A stretch of 64,000 nt of DNA from Zygaena filipendulae (lineage: Eukaryota > Arthropoda > Insecta > Lepidoptera > Zygaenidae): contig OU015654.1 of assembly GCA_907165275.2 (NCBI GenBank), positions 1,195,501 to 1,259,500 of the forward strand, given 5' to 3'. Below, one piece after another: positions 1 through 9,339 of this stretch (position 1 is its first letter; every line of letters starts with the position of its first letter). The notes beneath the pieces are model-generated. The model was not told where the DNA came from, made no database searches, and saw only the letters and a program-made list of their open reading frames with translations. The position numbers and the translations under genes were made by a program.

Positions 1-905
1 GTCTGCATTGCGAGTGTATTTTGCTGTGTCTGAATTGCGAGTGTATTTTCTGTATCCGGATTTGCGAGTGTATTTTCTTTGCCTGCATTGCAAGTGTCTT
101 TGCTGTGTCTGCATTGCGAATGTTTTTGCTGTGTCTGAATTGCGAGTGTCTTTGCTTTGTCTGCATTGCGAGTGTATTTTTTGTGTCTGCATTGCGAGTG
201 TCTTTGCTGTGTCGTGTCTGCATTGAGAATGTATTTTCTGTCTGCATTGCGAGTGTCTTTGCTGTGTCTGCATTGCGAGTGTATTTTGTGTCTGTATTGC
301 GAGTCACTTTGCTGTGTCTGCATTGCGAGTGTATTTTTTTGTGATTGCATGCAGTCTTTGCTGTGTCAGCATTGCGAGTGTCTTTGCTATGTCTGCATTG
401 TTAGTGTATTTTCTATGTCTGCATTGCGAGTATCTGTGCTGTGTCTGCATTGCGAGTGTATTTTCTGTATCTGAATTGCGAGTGTATTTGCTGTGTCTGC
501 ATTGCGAGTGTAATTTCTGTATCTGCATTGCGAGTGTATTTTTGATGTCTGCATTGCGAGTGTATTTTGCTGTGTCTGCATTGCGATTGTATTTTCTGTG
601 TCTGCATTGCGAGTATCTGTGCTGTGTCTGCATTGCGAGTGTATTTTCTGTATCTGCATTGCGAGTGTATTTGCTGTGACTGCATTGCGAGTGTAATTTC
701 TGTATCTGCATTGCGAGTATATTTTCGATGTCTGCATTGCGAGTGTATTTTCTGTATCTGCATTGCGAGTGTATTTTCGATGTCTGCATTGCGAGTGTAT
801 TTTGCTGTGTCTGAATTGCGAGCGTATTTCTGTATGCATTTCGAGTGTCTTTGCTGTGTCTGAATTGCGAGTGTATTTTTTGTGCCTGCACGGCGAGTAT
901 ATTCG
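1..905. repeat. 26-bp minisatellite array, cut by window edge
   Basis: About 34 tandem copies of a unit close to TGTCTGCATTGCGAGTGTAT plus about six bases (usually TTTCTG). The modal length is 26 bp, and variants end TTTGCTG, TTTCGA or TCTGTGCT. The variant order repeats: the unit with TATCTGTGCT at 431 recurs at 614, and the following units keep the same variant order, giving a higher-order period of 183 bp (7 x 26). The array is already in progress at base 1. Long open frames on both strands arise only because the unit has few stop codons. They encode nothing recognisable. Confidence 0.95.
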
Positions 906-1087
906 ATGTTTATTAAGATGTTTCCATACAAATTTTAATAAAATCTGCTGAAGATTTGAAGTCAGTTTTAAATTTTTGTTACATTAACTGTAGTTATAAC
1001 AAGCCATTTATTAGATACCTAGAAGTCATTTTAATATTATTTTTTGCATTATACATAACCATTTTGTCTATTATACACAAGGAAGTG
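906..1087. other. AT-rich flank, nothing recognised
   Basis: Short AT-rich stretch between the minisatellite and the left inverted terminal repeat of the DIRS-like element. No motif or reading frame was recognised. Confidence 0.5.
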
Positions 1088-1296
1088 ATTATACTGCGAC
1101 GTTGCATCCTCGAGATTTATTAGAGATGTTTTACTATGTAGTCCATTCTTCAATGTACTGGCATCGCACACAATTATTTAGAGCTCTAAAGGAGAATCAA
1201 AAATAAAAAGATATTCAATTGACTACTGTGTACCCCTCCTCCCCGCCCCACCCGGCGTAGCGCCTGCGTTGCCGCACGCCGCCGTGCCAGCTCATT
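1088..1296 (+). repeat. Left inverted terminal repeat of DIRS-like element
   Basis: Reverse complement of 6562-6770. Both arms are 209 bp. From about position 1112 inward I see no mismatch. The outer end differs (left ATTATACTGCGACG, right arm read inward ATTATACGAGACG). The inner half is GC-rich. Confidence 0.9.
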
Positions 1297-1413
1297 CGTT
1301 TTTTGTGTGCCGGCATCGCCACTACTAAATAGGTTTTTTGTAATCTTGAGCTAAAATACTTTTTATTCTACCTACAAAAAATAATAAAATAATGTGAAGT
1401 TAAAGGTTAACTA

Positions 1414-1512
1414 TGGGTAAACGTACAAACAAAGAGAAAGAAGCGAATATCTCAAAACGACTACAGCGCATTGAGCTTTACCTTCGTCGGTCCCTGTGCA
1501 TCAGACATGCGA
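1414..1512 (+). pseudogene. Possible start of gag-like ORF1 of DIRS-like element
   Basis: An ATG at 1414, about 115 bp inside the left terminal repeat, opens a frame reading MGKRTNKEKEANISKRLQRI and onward. It is highly basic. After codon ATG near 1512 the sequence is GTAAGT, a perfect 5' splice-site consensus, and the frame beyond turns into hydrophobic AT-rich translation. It may be the N-terminus of the gag-like protein followed by an intron or by decayed sequence. The assignment rests on position and basic composition only. Confidence 0.35.
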
Positions 1513-1970
1513 TGGTAAGTCGTTTTTTACTCACCTTTAGGTGTCACATTATTATAATTCAATTAATAAACAAATAAATGGAAAGCTTTGATAATATGCA
1601 TTCATCGTAAAATTACCCACCTTTGTGTGTTCTTGAACCATCGTTTTAACGAGTATAGCCATAATAAAAGCACAGCTAATGTAACATTGCTAGCATACCC
1701 ACTTTTTATTTCATTTTATGCTTTATTATGCTTTTATTTACGTATGTGTCGTATATACAGACTTTGTGGTTAATGATTGATTGTTGACATTATCTATGTT
1801 GTATTTTGCATTGTGTCTTTTGTACGAAAACCTAGATACACATACTACTTGCTTCTATTTACGTGCCTGTTATTTATGTACTGCTATTATTTACGTGATC
1901 ATGGTTGATAACAAGATACTCTGACGAAAGAATGGAATATGGCTATTTTTCCTGATGCAATCATGGCTAA

Positions 1971-2640
1971 GCTATACATACTACTTGACGTGTTCATGAT
2001 AGATAGCTTCATCCGTCTCGTGTCGTAACGTGATTACGCCCATAGACGTTAAAATATTCGAGTGCCTCAACAGCTTGTGCACTACATTTCCAGGATCGTG
2101 TCGACTCTAAGCTATACTACTTGATGTGTTCATGATAGATAGCTTCATCCGTCTCGCGTCGTAACGTGCTTACGTCCAAAGACGTTAAAATATTCGAGTG
2201 CCTCAACAGCTTGCGCACTACATTTCCAGGATCATGTCGACTCTAAGCTATACTACTTGACGTGTTCATGATAGATAGCTTCATCCGTCTCGCGTCGTAA
2301 CGTGCTTACGCCCAAAGACGTTAAAATATTCGAGTGCCTCAACAGCTTGTGCACTACATTTCCAGGATCGTGTCGACTCTAAGCTATACTACTTGACGTG
2401 TTCATGATAGATAGCTTCATCCGTCTCGCGTCGTAACGTGCTTACGCCCAAAGACGTTAAAATATTCGAGTGCCTCAACAGCTTGTGCACTACATTTCCA
2501 GGATCGTGTCGACTCTAAGCTATACTACTTGACGTGTTCATGATAGATAGCTTCATCTGTCTCGTGTAGTAACGTGATTACGCCCAAAGACGTTAAAATA
2601 TTTGAGTGCCTCAACAGTTTGTGCACTATATTACCAGGCT
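1971..2640. repeat. Tandem array of 136-bp units
   Basis: About 4.9 copies. Unit starts (GCTATAC) lie at 1971, 2111, 2247, 2383 and 2519, so spacing is 140, 136, 136 and 136. The first unit carries 3 extra bases at its start. Units differ by a few substitutions. The last one ends within CACTATATTACCAGG. The array sits inside the DIRS-like element, between the putative gag start and the gag-like C-terminal traces. 136 is not a multiple of three and the units carry stops, so it is not coding. Confidence 0.95.
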
Positions 2641-2799
2641 CTCGCGATCGAAATGAGCACCGCTTAAAGTCCAGATCACCCTTAAAGTACCTTCCAAGGT
2701 CAACTTCATGTCGCGGTGATTAAACAAGTGCACCCTTACACGAACGATCTGGTTCGAGATTTCTTTCCATAGAAGAGAACTGGGCCTTCGGAGATGAAA

Positions 2800-3050
2800 A
2801 CCGAAGTGAACAGCGAAAGGTTCACTCCCTGAAATAACTCAGAAGGAGATGACAGTGCTACTAGCAACTGAACAACCAGACGCAAGCACTAGTATGGTAA
2901 TTGAGGATACCTTACCTCGAAAAATCCTAAAATCCCTTGGTGATCAAAGAAGTGTTTGGCCATTCCCGACAAAATCTCTAAACGTTGGGGATGGCTTCTA
3001 GTAGACGGCCTTACATAAGAAGAAAAACAGGATTTGCTATATAAAAGACA
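2800..3050 (+). pseudogene. Gag-like relic of DIRS-like element
   Basis: Two frames join into one readable stretch. About 2820-2960 gives a segment containing LPRKILKSLGDQRS. Then, after a one-base shift, about 2960-3050 gives IPDKISKRWGWLLVDGLT, a stop, and EEKQDLLYK. The style resembles the C-terminal part of the ORF1 protein of DIRS-like elements, from memory and not from alignment. It has a stop and a frameshift, so it is not functional. Confidence 0.45.
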
Positions 3051-3192
3051 AAAAATTCATTATTATACGTAACGAACGTATAACGTCAGTAACGACCAAA
3101 CCATACAAACCGTAATAACTGAGGTAGTATCCCACGCAAGTAGATTATATCGTCTACATCTACTAAAAAGCAATTCGTGTATATATATATAC

Positions 3193-3521
3193 ATTAGCTG
3201 TGTCCCGCGGTTTCAACCGCGTTAATTTAAGAAAAATTCTTTACTGATGCAAAATATATTCCATAACTACATGATTTTTGCGTAACTTTAACCGTTCAAG
3301 TAGCGTAACGGAATATTTTTTCCGTTCTTTGTAACATTTTTCATTGCTGCTCCGCTCTTATTGATCTTAGCGGGATCATATTATGTATTTGTATAGCTTT
3401 TCTCGATAAATGGGCTATCTAACACTGAAAAAATGTTTCAAATAGGACCAGTAGTTGCTGAGATTGGCGCGTTCAAGCACACAAACAAACTCTTCAGTTT
3501 TATAATAATTATTAGTATGGA
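3193..3521 (+). mobile_element. SINE, lepidopteran CCCGCGGTTTCA type, full length but diverged
   Basis: Opens TTAGCTGTGTCCCGCGGTTT and ends near TATTAGTATGGA. The 3' part keeps the family text about an indefinite pronoun-like spacer of GGACCAGTAGTT and ACAAACAAACTC. It is inserted inside the DIRS-like element. Confidence 0.75.
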
Positions 3522-3960
3522 ATCTGTGGTATAGATACATATTATACTTATAATCTGAATCTCGGACTCGACTCCAAAGATTTTCATGAAATTTAGTATG
3601 CAGGGTTGTTTTATCTGTGTTTTCAGGCAATGAAAAATGAGTGTTTGGTACTGCTTTTTCTACTTAACGACAGATAGCACTATGAGCGAAGCTCGGTCAC
3701 CTAGATATTTTTAGTATGTGGCAATCAATTATAGATGATTTAGTCATTTTAGATGTAGTTGTTATATACCTAATTATGTAAGGAGCTTTAAAATTCCTTT
3801 TGATCGCACTGTATTCCAGTTTACGGTCCCCGAATATAACACTTTAAGCTCTACTAAAAGTTACCACCTAAATATTGCAATATCTAATCCACTAAGTTAT
3901 ACAGTCATTGCAGTGCAGTCTTGACAATTTTTCAACACTCAAAAGTTCACTTTATTCTTA

Positions 3961-4350
3961 ACTAGCTGTCCCGCGCGGTTTCAACCGTGATCGTTTTGGA
4001 GTTCCCGCGGCAATTCCGGATTAAAATATAGCCTATGTTACTCAAGAATAATGTAGCTTTCTAATGGTGAAAGAATTTTTGAAATCGGTCCAGTAGTTTT
4101 TGAGTTAAATCGTAACAAACAAACCAAAAATCAAATCTTTCCTCGTTATAATATTAGTATAGACTAGCTGTTCCCTGCGGTTTCACCCGCGTTGGTTTCA
4201 CAGACCTCGCGGGAATTCCGGAATAAAGGGTGCCCTGTGTGTTATTCTGATGTATAAGCTATGTTAATGTGAATTTCATTATAATCCATTCAGTGGTATT
4301 TGCGTGAAAGAGTTGCAAACACACACTCTCGCTTTTTTAATATTGGTAAG
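3961..4350 (+). mobile_element. Two head-to-tail SINE copies (3961-4162, 4163-4350)
   Basis: Two copies of the same SINE type abut exactly. The first ends ATAATATTAGTATAG and the second starts ACTAGCTGTTCCCTGCGG. Each has the CCCGCGG opening, a GGAATTCCGG block and an ACAAAC-rich tail. They lie inside the DIRS-like element. Confidence 0.85.
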
Positions 4351-4683
4351 AATTTCAAACGAGTTAACGAGAGTTAACGAGTTTATCAAGTCAAATCAGT
4401 TCAAAATGGAAGACCTACGGACTATTCGGTTTAAAGATCTTTATTATACTCATTAAGACACATGCCACTTACATGAGTACATTAATAAAATTTAAAATCA
4501 GTCACACAGAACAAAATAATCAACATAGTGTAGGGTAGGTAAGTTGCAAGTTAGCTGCGAGGAGACAATATTTCAAGTGCTGACAATATAAGGCGGTGGT
4601 CCAAGTTATAAAAGGTCTTGTTTTTTTAATGTGGTCTAACAATTTTTTTTGAAGATTCTAAGCTACTATTACGATACTTGTGT

Positions 4684-5080
4684 TTTAAAAACCGCTTATG
4701 GCGACCATAGACCTAAAAGAAGCATATTTTTTGGTTTTCAAACAGAAAAATACTGCCATTAGACAAACAATCCAAGCTGTTGGAGAGAGTTTTAAACAGT
4801 TTTAAAATCATGCCAGGCAGGTACTTCCCTTGAATCAGTTTTTTCATGGTGGATTAATAATAAAATATTAGGCATTCAAAAAACAAAACTCGTAAGAACC
4901 GTTAACACTTTGGAAATATTCTCCGCTGCCTCTCCAACAGGTTGGGGTGTACCTATCGTGCATCGGTGAACATCGGTTTATGGTCTAATGTGCTTTGCAA
5001 AGTTTCCGACAGATCAGGAGACGCGAGGGAAGACTTCTTTTGATCTTCACGTCGCGTCGTACATAAATTTAGGAAACAAC
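4684..5080 (+). pseudogene. RT and RNase H relic of DIRS-like element
   Basis: At about 4698 the frame reads MATIDLKEAYFLV, the characteristic RT motif around the first catalytic Asp in DIRS-type and related RTs. Only about 100 bp later (4846) the frame reads SWWINNKILGIQ. By 4915 it reads IFSAASPTGWGV, matching the start of the RNase H-like domain, where the usual FSDAS has become FSAAS. Most of the RT, including the YxDD box, is therefore missing. Frames are then broken by stops and shifts. No activity is possible from this copy. Confidence 0.7.
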
Positions 5081-5113
5081 CGCGAAGCCGATGTGGAGTC
5101 TTGACATAGTATA

Positions 5114-5410
5114 TTGACTGATATTTTATTTATTTACAGTAAATGTACTTTTTTCCGTTCAAAATTTCTTAAAGGTGTTAAAAAACCTTTGTCGGATACC
5201 GAGTGGAGTTTGACTCATTCAGTCTTTAAATTGATCATCGATATTAATTTTGCTTTGCTTCCAAAGCCAAAGAAAAGCCCACTTTATTTATCTCGGCATA
5301 TCTACAGACGTTTTAACGCACTCATGGTAGATTGGAGTATCTAGTACTTCCGTTACGATTTTTTTTCCCTCTCTTCTCTCTCTTCAAATGCTTAAAAAAA
5401 AAAAAAAATA
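5114..5410 (+). pseudogene. Post-RNase H region of DIRS-like element (relic)
   Basis: An open frame of 76 codons starts at 5114. Its middle reads KPLSDTEWSLTHSVFKLIID and it ends ALMVDWSI before a stop at 5342. This pattern (TEWSL followed by F..I and later a VDWS-like box) resembles the region between RNase H and recombinase in DIRS-type polyproteins. I could not identify methyltransferase catalytic motifs. A poly(A)-like run at 5394-5408 follows. Confidence 0.5.
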
Positions 5411-5419
5411 AATAAAATA

Positions 5420-5690
5420 AGCTACCGATAGAGCATCAGGCACAATGATAGTTTTAAACCGGCCAAGTAAACCTTGGTTACGCCTCTTCCTGAAATAATA
5501 TTGATTGCTTTATCGCTGATATACCTATATCTTTAAATTTTTCAATATAACAAATTAGTACCCAAAAGAGAGCCTTCCGCTCGAAAAACTAACCAAGAAA
5601 CGAATAGCTCTACTTGCGTTGTCGACTGCACAACGTGCAGAGACGCTGTCCTTGATCTGCTTAACCAACTGAAAGTCAATACCTCTAATG
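5420..5690 (+). pseudogene. Tyrosine-recombinase-like relic of DIRS-like element
   Basis: Near 5435 the frame reads GTMIVLNRPSKPWLRLF, like the linker before the recombinase. From about 5580 it reads LTKKRIALLALSTAQRAETL. That resembles the part of DIRS tyrosine recombinases holding the first catalytic Arg (A-x-R-x-x-T/E-L). The remaining catalytic residues (H-x-x-R and Tyr) were not found. Together with the inverted termini it is the main coding support for the DIRS assignment. Confidence 0.6.
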
Positions 5691-6019
5691 AAAAAAAAAA
5701 AAAAAAAAACTTACTAAATACAGAAAATTATTGACCACGAAACGACCTATTCACAATGCTTTAACTCACAATGCCTTAACTTTATCCCACTGTATCCCAT
5801 AAATGAGGATAGACTCTTTGCAGAAGCAGCTTACAATAATGACTCTGATTAATAAACATTTATATAAATACAAGATAAACAAAATATATAAATATTTTGT
5901 AAAATTATTCGTACAAGTCTAATTATATTTTTTCTCTACTCGTGTTCGCTGATTTAACTTGGTTTATCATCGTTCTTCTTTCCCTATCTTTTACCTATTT
6001 CATGGTGAGCGCTAAACAT

Positions 6020-6475
6020 CTACATAGTAAAACATCTCTAATAAATCTCGAGGATGCAACGTCGCAGTATAATTGATGGTTAAACAAACTTACCTAGTGA
6101 TGTTTGACCATAATAGGCTAGTTTCCTGGGTAAAAAAATCAAAATTCTATTTAGTCCGTCAGTTAGATAATAAAAAAATAAAAGACACGTATTTTTTGCT
6201 TTTTTAAAATAATGGAAATATGCATAGATAAAGCGCATTAAAGTTTAGGGTGGGGGACTCGTGATGTCACAGCTCGCTATAACGTGCGAACAAACTGTAG
6301 CGAGGCGTGACGTCATGTAAAATTTCAACTTGATATATCTCCGTTATTTTTTGGTTACATAAAAAATAAAAAAATACGTGTCCAATATTTTTTAATAATC
6401 TACAAAACGGACTAAAAAATAAAATTTAGGAAACTAGCCTATTATACGAGACGTTGCATCCGAAGAGATTTATTA
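6020..6475 (+). repeat. Internal complementary region of DIRS-like element, split by a MITE
   Basis: 6020-6112 is complementary to the outer left terminal repeat and to the right extension (6771-6816). 6443-6475 is complementary to the outer right terminal repeat (ACGAGACGTTGCATCC). The left half carries the left-specific variant (GAGGATGCAACGTCGCAG) and the right half the right-specific one. When 6115-6440 plus one AT are removed, the two halves join into an uninterrupted complement of both ends. This is the layout expected of the DIRS replication intermediate. Confidence 0.85.
6115..6440. mobile_element. MITE-A copy 1 (326 bp), AT target duplication
   Basis: Termini AGGCTAGTTTCCT and AGGAAACTAGCCT (13-bp inverted) flanked by AT on both sides. 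The interior shares the family blocks TTAGTCCGTCAGTTAGA, AAGCGCATTAAAGTTTAGGG and GACGTCA with copies at 15029, 17656, 61787 and 63302. Its outermost 13 bp differ from those copies, so it is a subfamily. It interrupts the internal complementary region of the DIRS-like element and therefore came later. Confidence 0.88.
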
Positions 6476-6561
6476 CCCTCCCAGCCCATAGGTTTCGTTA
6501 AAAACTTATACATCTATAAGTATTAACGTTACCCCATGCCATGAAATAGGTGCTCTGAAAA

Positions 6562-6816
6562 AATGAGCTGGCACGGCGGCGTGCGGCAACGCAGGCGCTA
6601 CGCCGGGTGGGGCGGGGAGGAGGGGTACACAGTAGTCAATTGAATATCTTTTTATTTTTGATTCTCCTTTAGAGCTCTAAATAATTGTGTGCGATGCCAG
6701 TACATTGAAGAATGGACTACATAGTAAAACATCTCTAATAAATCTCTTCGGATGCAACGTCTCGTATAATTATGGTCAAACATCACTAGGTAAGTTTGTT
6801 TAACCATCAATTATAC
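6562..6816 (+). repeat. Right inverted terminal repeat plus 46-nt extension of DIRS-like element
   Basis: 6562-6770 is the reverse complement of 1088-1296. 6771-6816 continues past it and is complementary to the centre of the internal complementary region (TAGTGATGTTTGACC at about 6095). Both ends of the extension read (A)TTATAC, like the left end of the element. Confidence 0.88.
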
Positions 6817-7093
6817 ACATTGCAACTGCTCTCTGCGTTTGACGTGTGAACAGTTAATTGCAGTAACATTAGTCTAACTCGTTGCAATGGACACGCGTGC
6901 CTTGTTATATGCATCCCCTTCGAATCGAGCGTGTAGGCATGGCGTCAGTCATAGGAGATGGCGAAAATAAAACTATTTTAATGATATCAAAATATGAAAA
7001 AAAAATTGGAACGAAGTTAATTTTATTAATTCTATACATATATATTTTGTTGTATAGAAGTTCACTGGTATCAAAATGACAGGCTTATTAAAA
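6817..7093. other. No feature recognised
   Basis: Flank of the DIRS-like element. The open frame at 6882-7079 is AT-rich, has no recognisable motif and I do not call it a gene. Confidence 0.4.
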
Positions 7094-7381
7094 ACTAGCT
7101 GTGCCCCGCGGTTTCAGCCCCGCGTGAGTTTCGGAATTCCTGCAGGAACAATTTTTTCTAAAATAAAAGTAGCCTAAGTTATTCCTTATAACATTAGCTT
7201 TCTACCAACGAAAGTCCCGTTAAAATCGGTTCAGCTGTTTCAGAGGTTAGCCGGAACAAAAAGACAGACAGAAAAATTTAAAAAACGGTTTTTTTTATGT
7301 GAGTACCTACCGTATATACTTTCATATGCTGTTAATTTGGAATTAAAAACAGACACTTCAGTTTCATTTATATGTATAGAT
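7094..7381 (+). mobile_element. SINE copy (+), long version
   Basis: Begins ACTAGCTGTGCCCCGCGG and includes TTGGAATTCCTGCAGG, a CGGTTCAGCTGTTTCAGAGG block and ACAGACAGACAG. It ends near TATATGTATAGAT. It represents the variant with a longer 3' part than the 200-bp copies elsewhere. Confidence 0.8.
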
Positions 7382-7639
7382 GGATCAATAAGTAAATACT
7401 AGAAATACATACTATACTAAATACGATGTTTGAAAATGGAACATTGGTAAAATATTTAACCAAGTCGCTTAGCGCTTATAAATTAAATTGAATGACCAAT
7501 GGCTAATCGATTGTATGTGCCTACGCACTGTTGGACGTACCTAATTGGCGAAAAGAAGGGTTCACAGTTCACTTACAGCCAGCTGTAGTAGTACGGCAAA
7601 ACAGCAGTTGTAGACTTCTTTCAATACTTCACTACATAT

Positions 7640-8172
7640 TCGTAGTATAAAACAAAGTCGTTCCCCGCTGTCTGTCTGTCCGTATGTATCCCTGAGATCT
7701 TTAAAACTACTCAACGGATTTTGATGCAGTCTTTTTAATAGATTCAGGAGGAAGGTTTATACGTATAGTTTATCATGGAATTCCCGCGGGTGAAGCTGCT
7801 GGGGCAGCTACTACTGCTATAAATGAGAATGTGAGTTTGTTTGTTAGGCTTATCACAAAATTATTTACTGAACCGATTATCACGAAATTTTGTATACACG
7901 CTGTCAGGGATACAGAGAAGGTCAAAAGATACTTTTTATCCCGGAATTCCCGCAAAAACATTGAAATTAACGTGGAGTAACAGCTAATCATACTAATATT
8001 ATAAATGTGAAAGTGTGGATGTTTGTTACTCAATCGCGCAAAAACGGCTGAACGGATTTGGATGAAATTTGGCATGCACGTTGTCAGGCGCTCAGAAAAG
8101 GACATAAGATACCTTTTATCCCGGAATTCCCGCGGAAACATCGAAATTAATTATGGATAAGTAACAGCTAAT
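7640..8172 (-). mobile_element. Cluster of minus-strand SINE copies
   Basis: Three adjoining copies read on the minus strand: about 7650-7800, 7805-7990 and 7991-8172. Each shows the reversed landmarks (TATAAATGTGAAAGTGTGGA, GGAATTCCCGCGG, ACAGCTAAT). The third is the best preserved. The open frame 7773-8141 on the minus strand is just this SINE pair translated. Confidence 0.8.
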
Positions 8173-8199
8173 TGGTCAATATTTTCAACGAGGTAATGA

Positions 8200-8748
8200 A
8201 AAAATGAACTCAATTGTAGGTAAGGCATACTATTATTTCCGCCATTGCATCGTTTGCAATCAATCCTAATTACCGCGCGGCCGACCGGCGCTGAGCAACT
8301 GTCAAAACCTGTCGGCCTGTCAATTATTCTCCCCGAACGATTACAGCTGTTGTTTTGGTCAACAACGCCCGTCACAGAGGTGGTTGTACTAACGATACTG
8401 ATGTCAAAAAAAATATAAAAAAAAATAATTATTTTTTCAAGGAAAATCCGAAAAAATTATTTATTTTGTTTATACAAGCGGGCGAGCCTACGCTACCGGT
8501 CGTTGACCGCGCGGCGCGGCGCGCATCATATGGCATGCAATAGTACCTACGTACATAGTACCTACATACACCCCGCCTCGGTGGGAACGCGGGCGAATGC
8601 TGCGGGGCGGGCGGGCGGCGGGGGCCGGGGGGCGCGGCGATGTGCCACCCCCGCCCGCCGGCGCTAGCGCCAGCGGCCAGCGCCAGGCGCCAGCCAGTCT
8701 GCCTCCCACAGCCGCGGCTATTGCGCGTGCGTTGTTTCTATGCTAAAA
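8200..8748. promoter_or_regulatory. GC-rich, CpG-rich island, possible regulatory DNA
   Basis: In an AT-rich window this stretch holds CGCGCGGCCGACCGGCGC at about 8274, then 8480-8730 dominated by CG dinucleotides (for example GCGCGGCGCGGCGCGC and GGGCGGGCGGGCGGCGG). Part of it also has clustered CTGTCA motifs and CAATTATT. It lies directly upstream of the mariner-type relic at 8749, so it could be element-derived, or an unrelated host promoter or enhancer. No transcript evidence exists here. Confidence 0.35.
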
Positions 8749-9335
8749 TGGCTCGGTCGTTCGCAGGATTAACCAATAGTGAAATTTACGATTTATTGAG
8801 TATTTAGTAATAGCGAAGATGAAGCGAATAGTGTGGCCGAGTGGAGTGCGACGTTTTCAACTCGTCCAAGTGAAACTCGTTACACCATAAGGACTGTTGT
8901 TTTTAGTCTCAGGGAATGGGTAACATTCGCTACACCTCGTCACACAACAGGTAGAGGTCAATCTGGGCTCCCTGTTAATGTTCAAGATGCAGTCCTTGAA
9001 TACCTACTTTCGTGCGCAGCCGCGCGCGAATACCTACCTGGGATGCTGGGCGAAGCTTTGGCATTGACCATTTAACATCGGAGTTTGGTGATCGTTGGAT
9101 AGGAAGAGGTGGACCCATACCGTGGCCACCACGTTCACCCGATCTAACTCAATTGGACTTTTATTTGTGGGGTGACGTAAAGTGGTACGCATGACGAATA
9201 CGCCGACACATTAAAACAAGAGATACTGAACGCTTTAGAAGTGATTACGAAGAATGAAACTGTTTTATCGTGATTAAAAGACAATTTGCGATGTCGTGCT
9301 TCTGTGTGCATCGCGCAACGCGGTAGACACTGAAC
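8749..9335 (+). pseudogene. Mariner-type (DUF4817-like plus DDE) transposase relic with internal deletion
   Basis: The frame at 8749 opens MARSFAGLTNSEIYDLLSI. After a one-base shift it continues NSEDEANSVAEWSATFS, then VVFSLREWVTFATPRHTTGR, an N-terminal helix-turn-helix region of the DUF4817 kind. Near 9012 the frame reads WDAGRSFGIDH and jumps straight to EFGDRWIGRGGPIPWPPRSPD, the C-terminal DDE block (normally followed by LTPLDFFLWG, here LTQLDFYLWG). About 200 codons with the first two catalytic Asp residues are absent. A C-terminal tail (ADTLKQEILNALEVITKNET, one stop) runs to about 9332. It is dead. Such deleted copies can persist as non-autonomous elements, but I could not define their inverted ends. 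Confidence 0.75.
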
Positions 9336-9339
9336 AGAT

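Larger units (their letters stand above)
1088..6816 (+). mobile_element. Degenerate DIRS-like retrotransposon
   Basis: Seen: 209-bp inverted repeats (1088-1296 and 6562-6770) that look identical except in the outer ~25 bp. There is a 46-nt extension beyond the right repeat, and a region at 6020-6475 complementary to both ends. Between them lie decayed coding traces in the order gag-like, RT, RNase H, a further C-terminal region and tyrosine-recombinase-like. Known: inverted termini plus an internal complementary region and a tyrosine recombinase instead of an integrase are hallmarks of DIRS retrotransposons, usually 5-6 kb. The span here is 5.7 kb. Inference: a non-autonomous or dead member, since the RT core is missing and frames are broken. 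SINEs, a 136-bp tandem array and a MITE lie inside it. Confidence 0.82.

Noticed and set aside
8..951. Overlapping long open frames on both strands with repeated peptides
   Set aside because: They are translations of the 26-bp minisatellite, open in several frames at once because the unit has few stops.
1088..6816. Large cut-and-paste DNA transposon with 209-bp terminal inverted repeats
   Set aside because: The internal complementary region and RT/RNase H/recombinase traces fit DIRS. A DNA transposon would not carry a complement of both ends internally.
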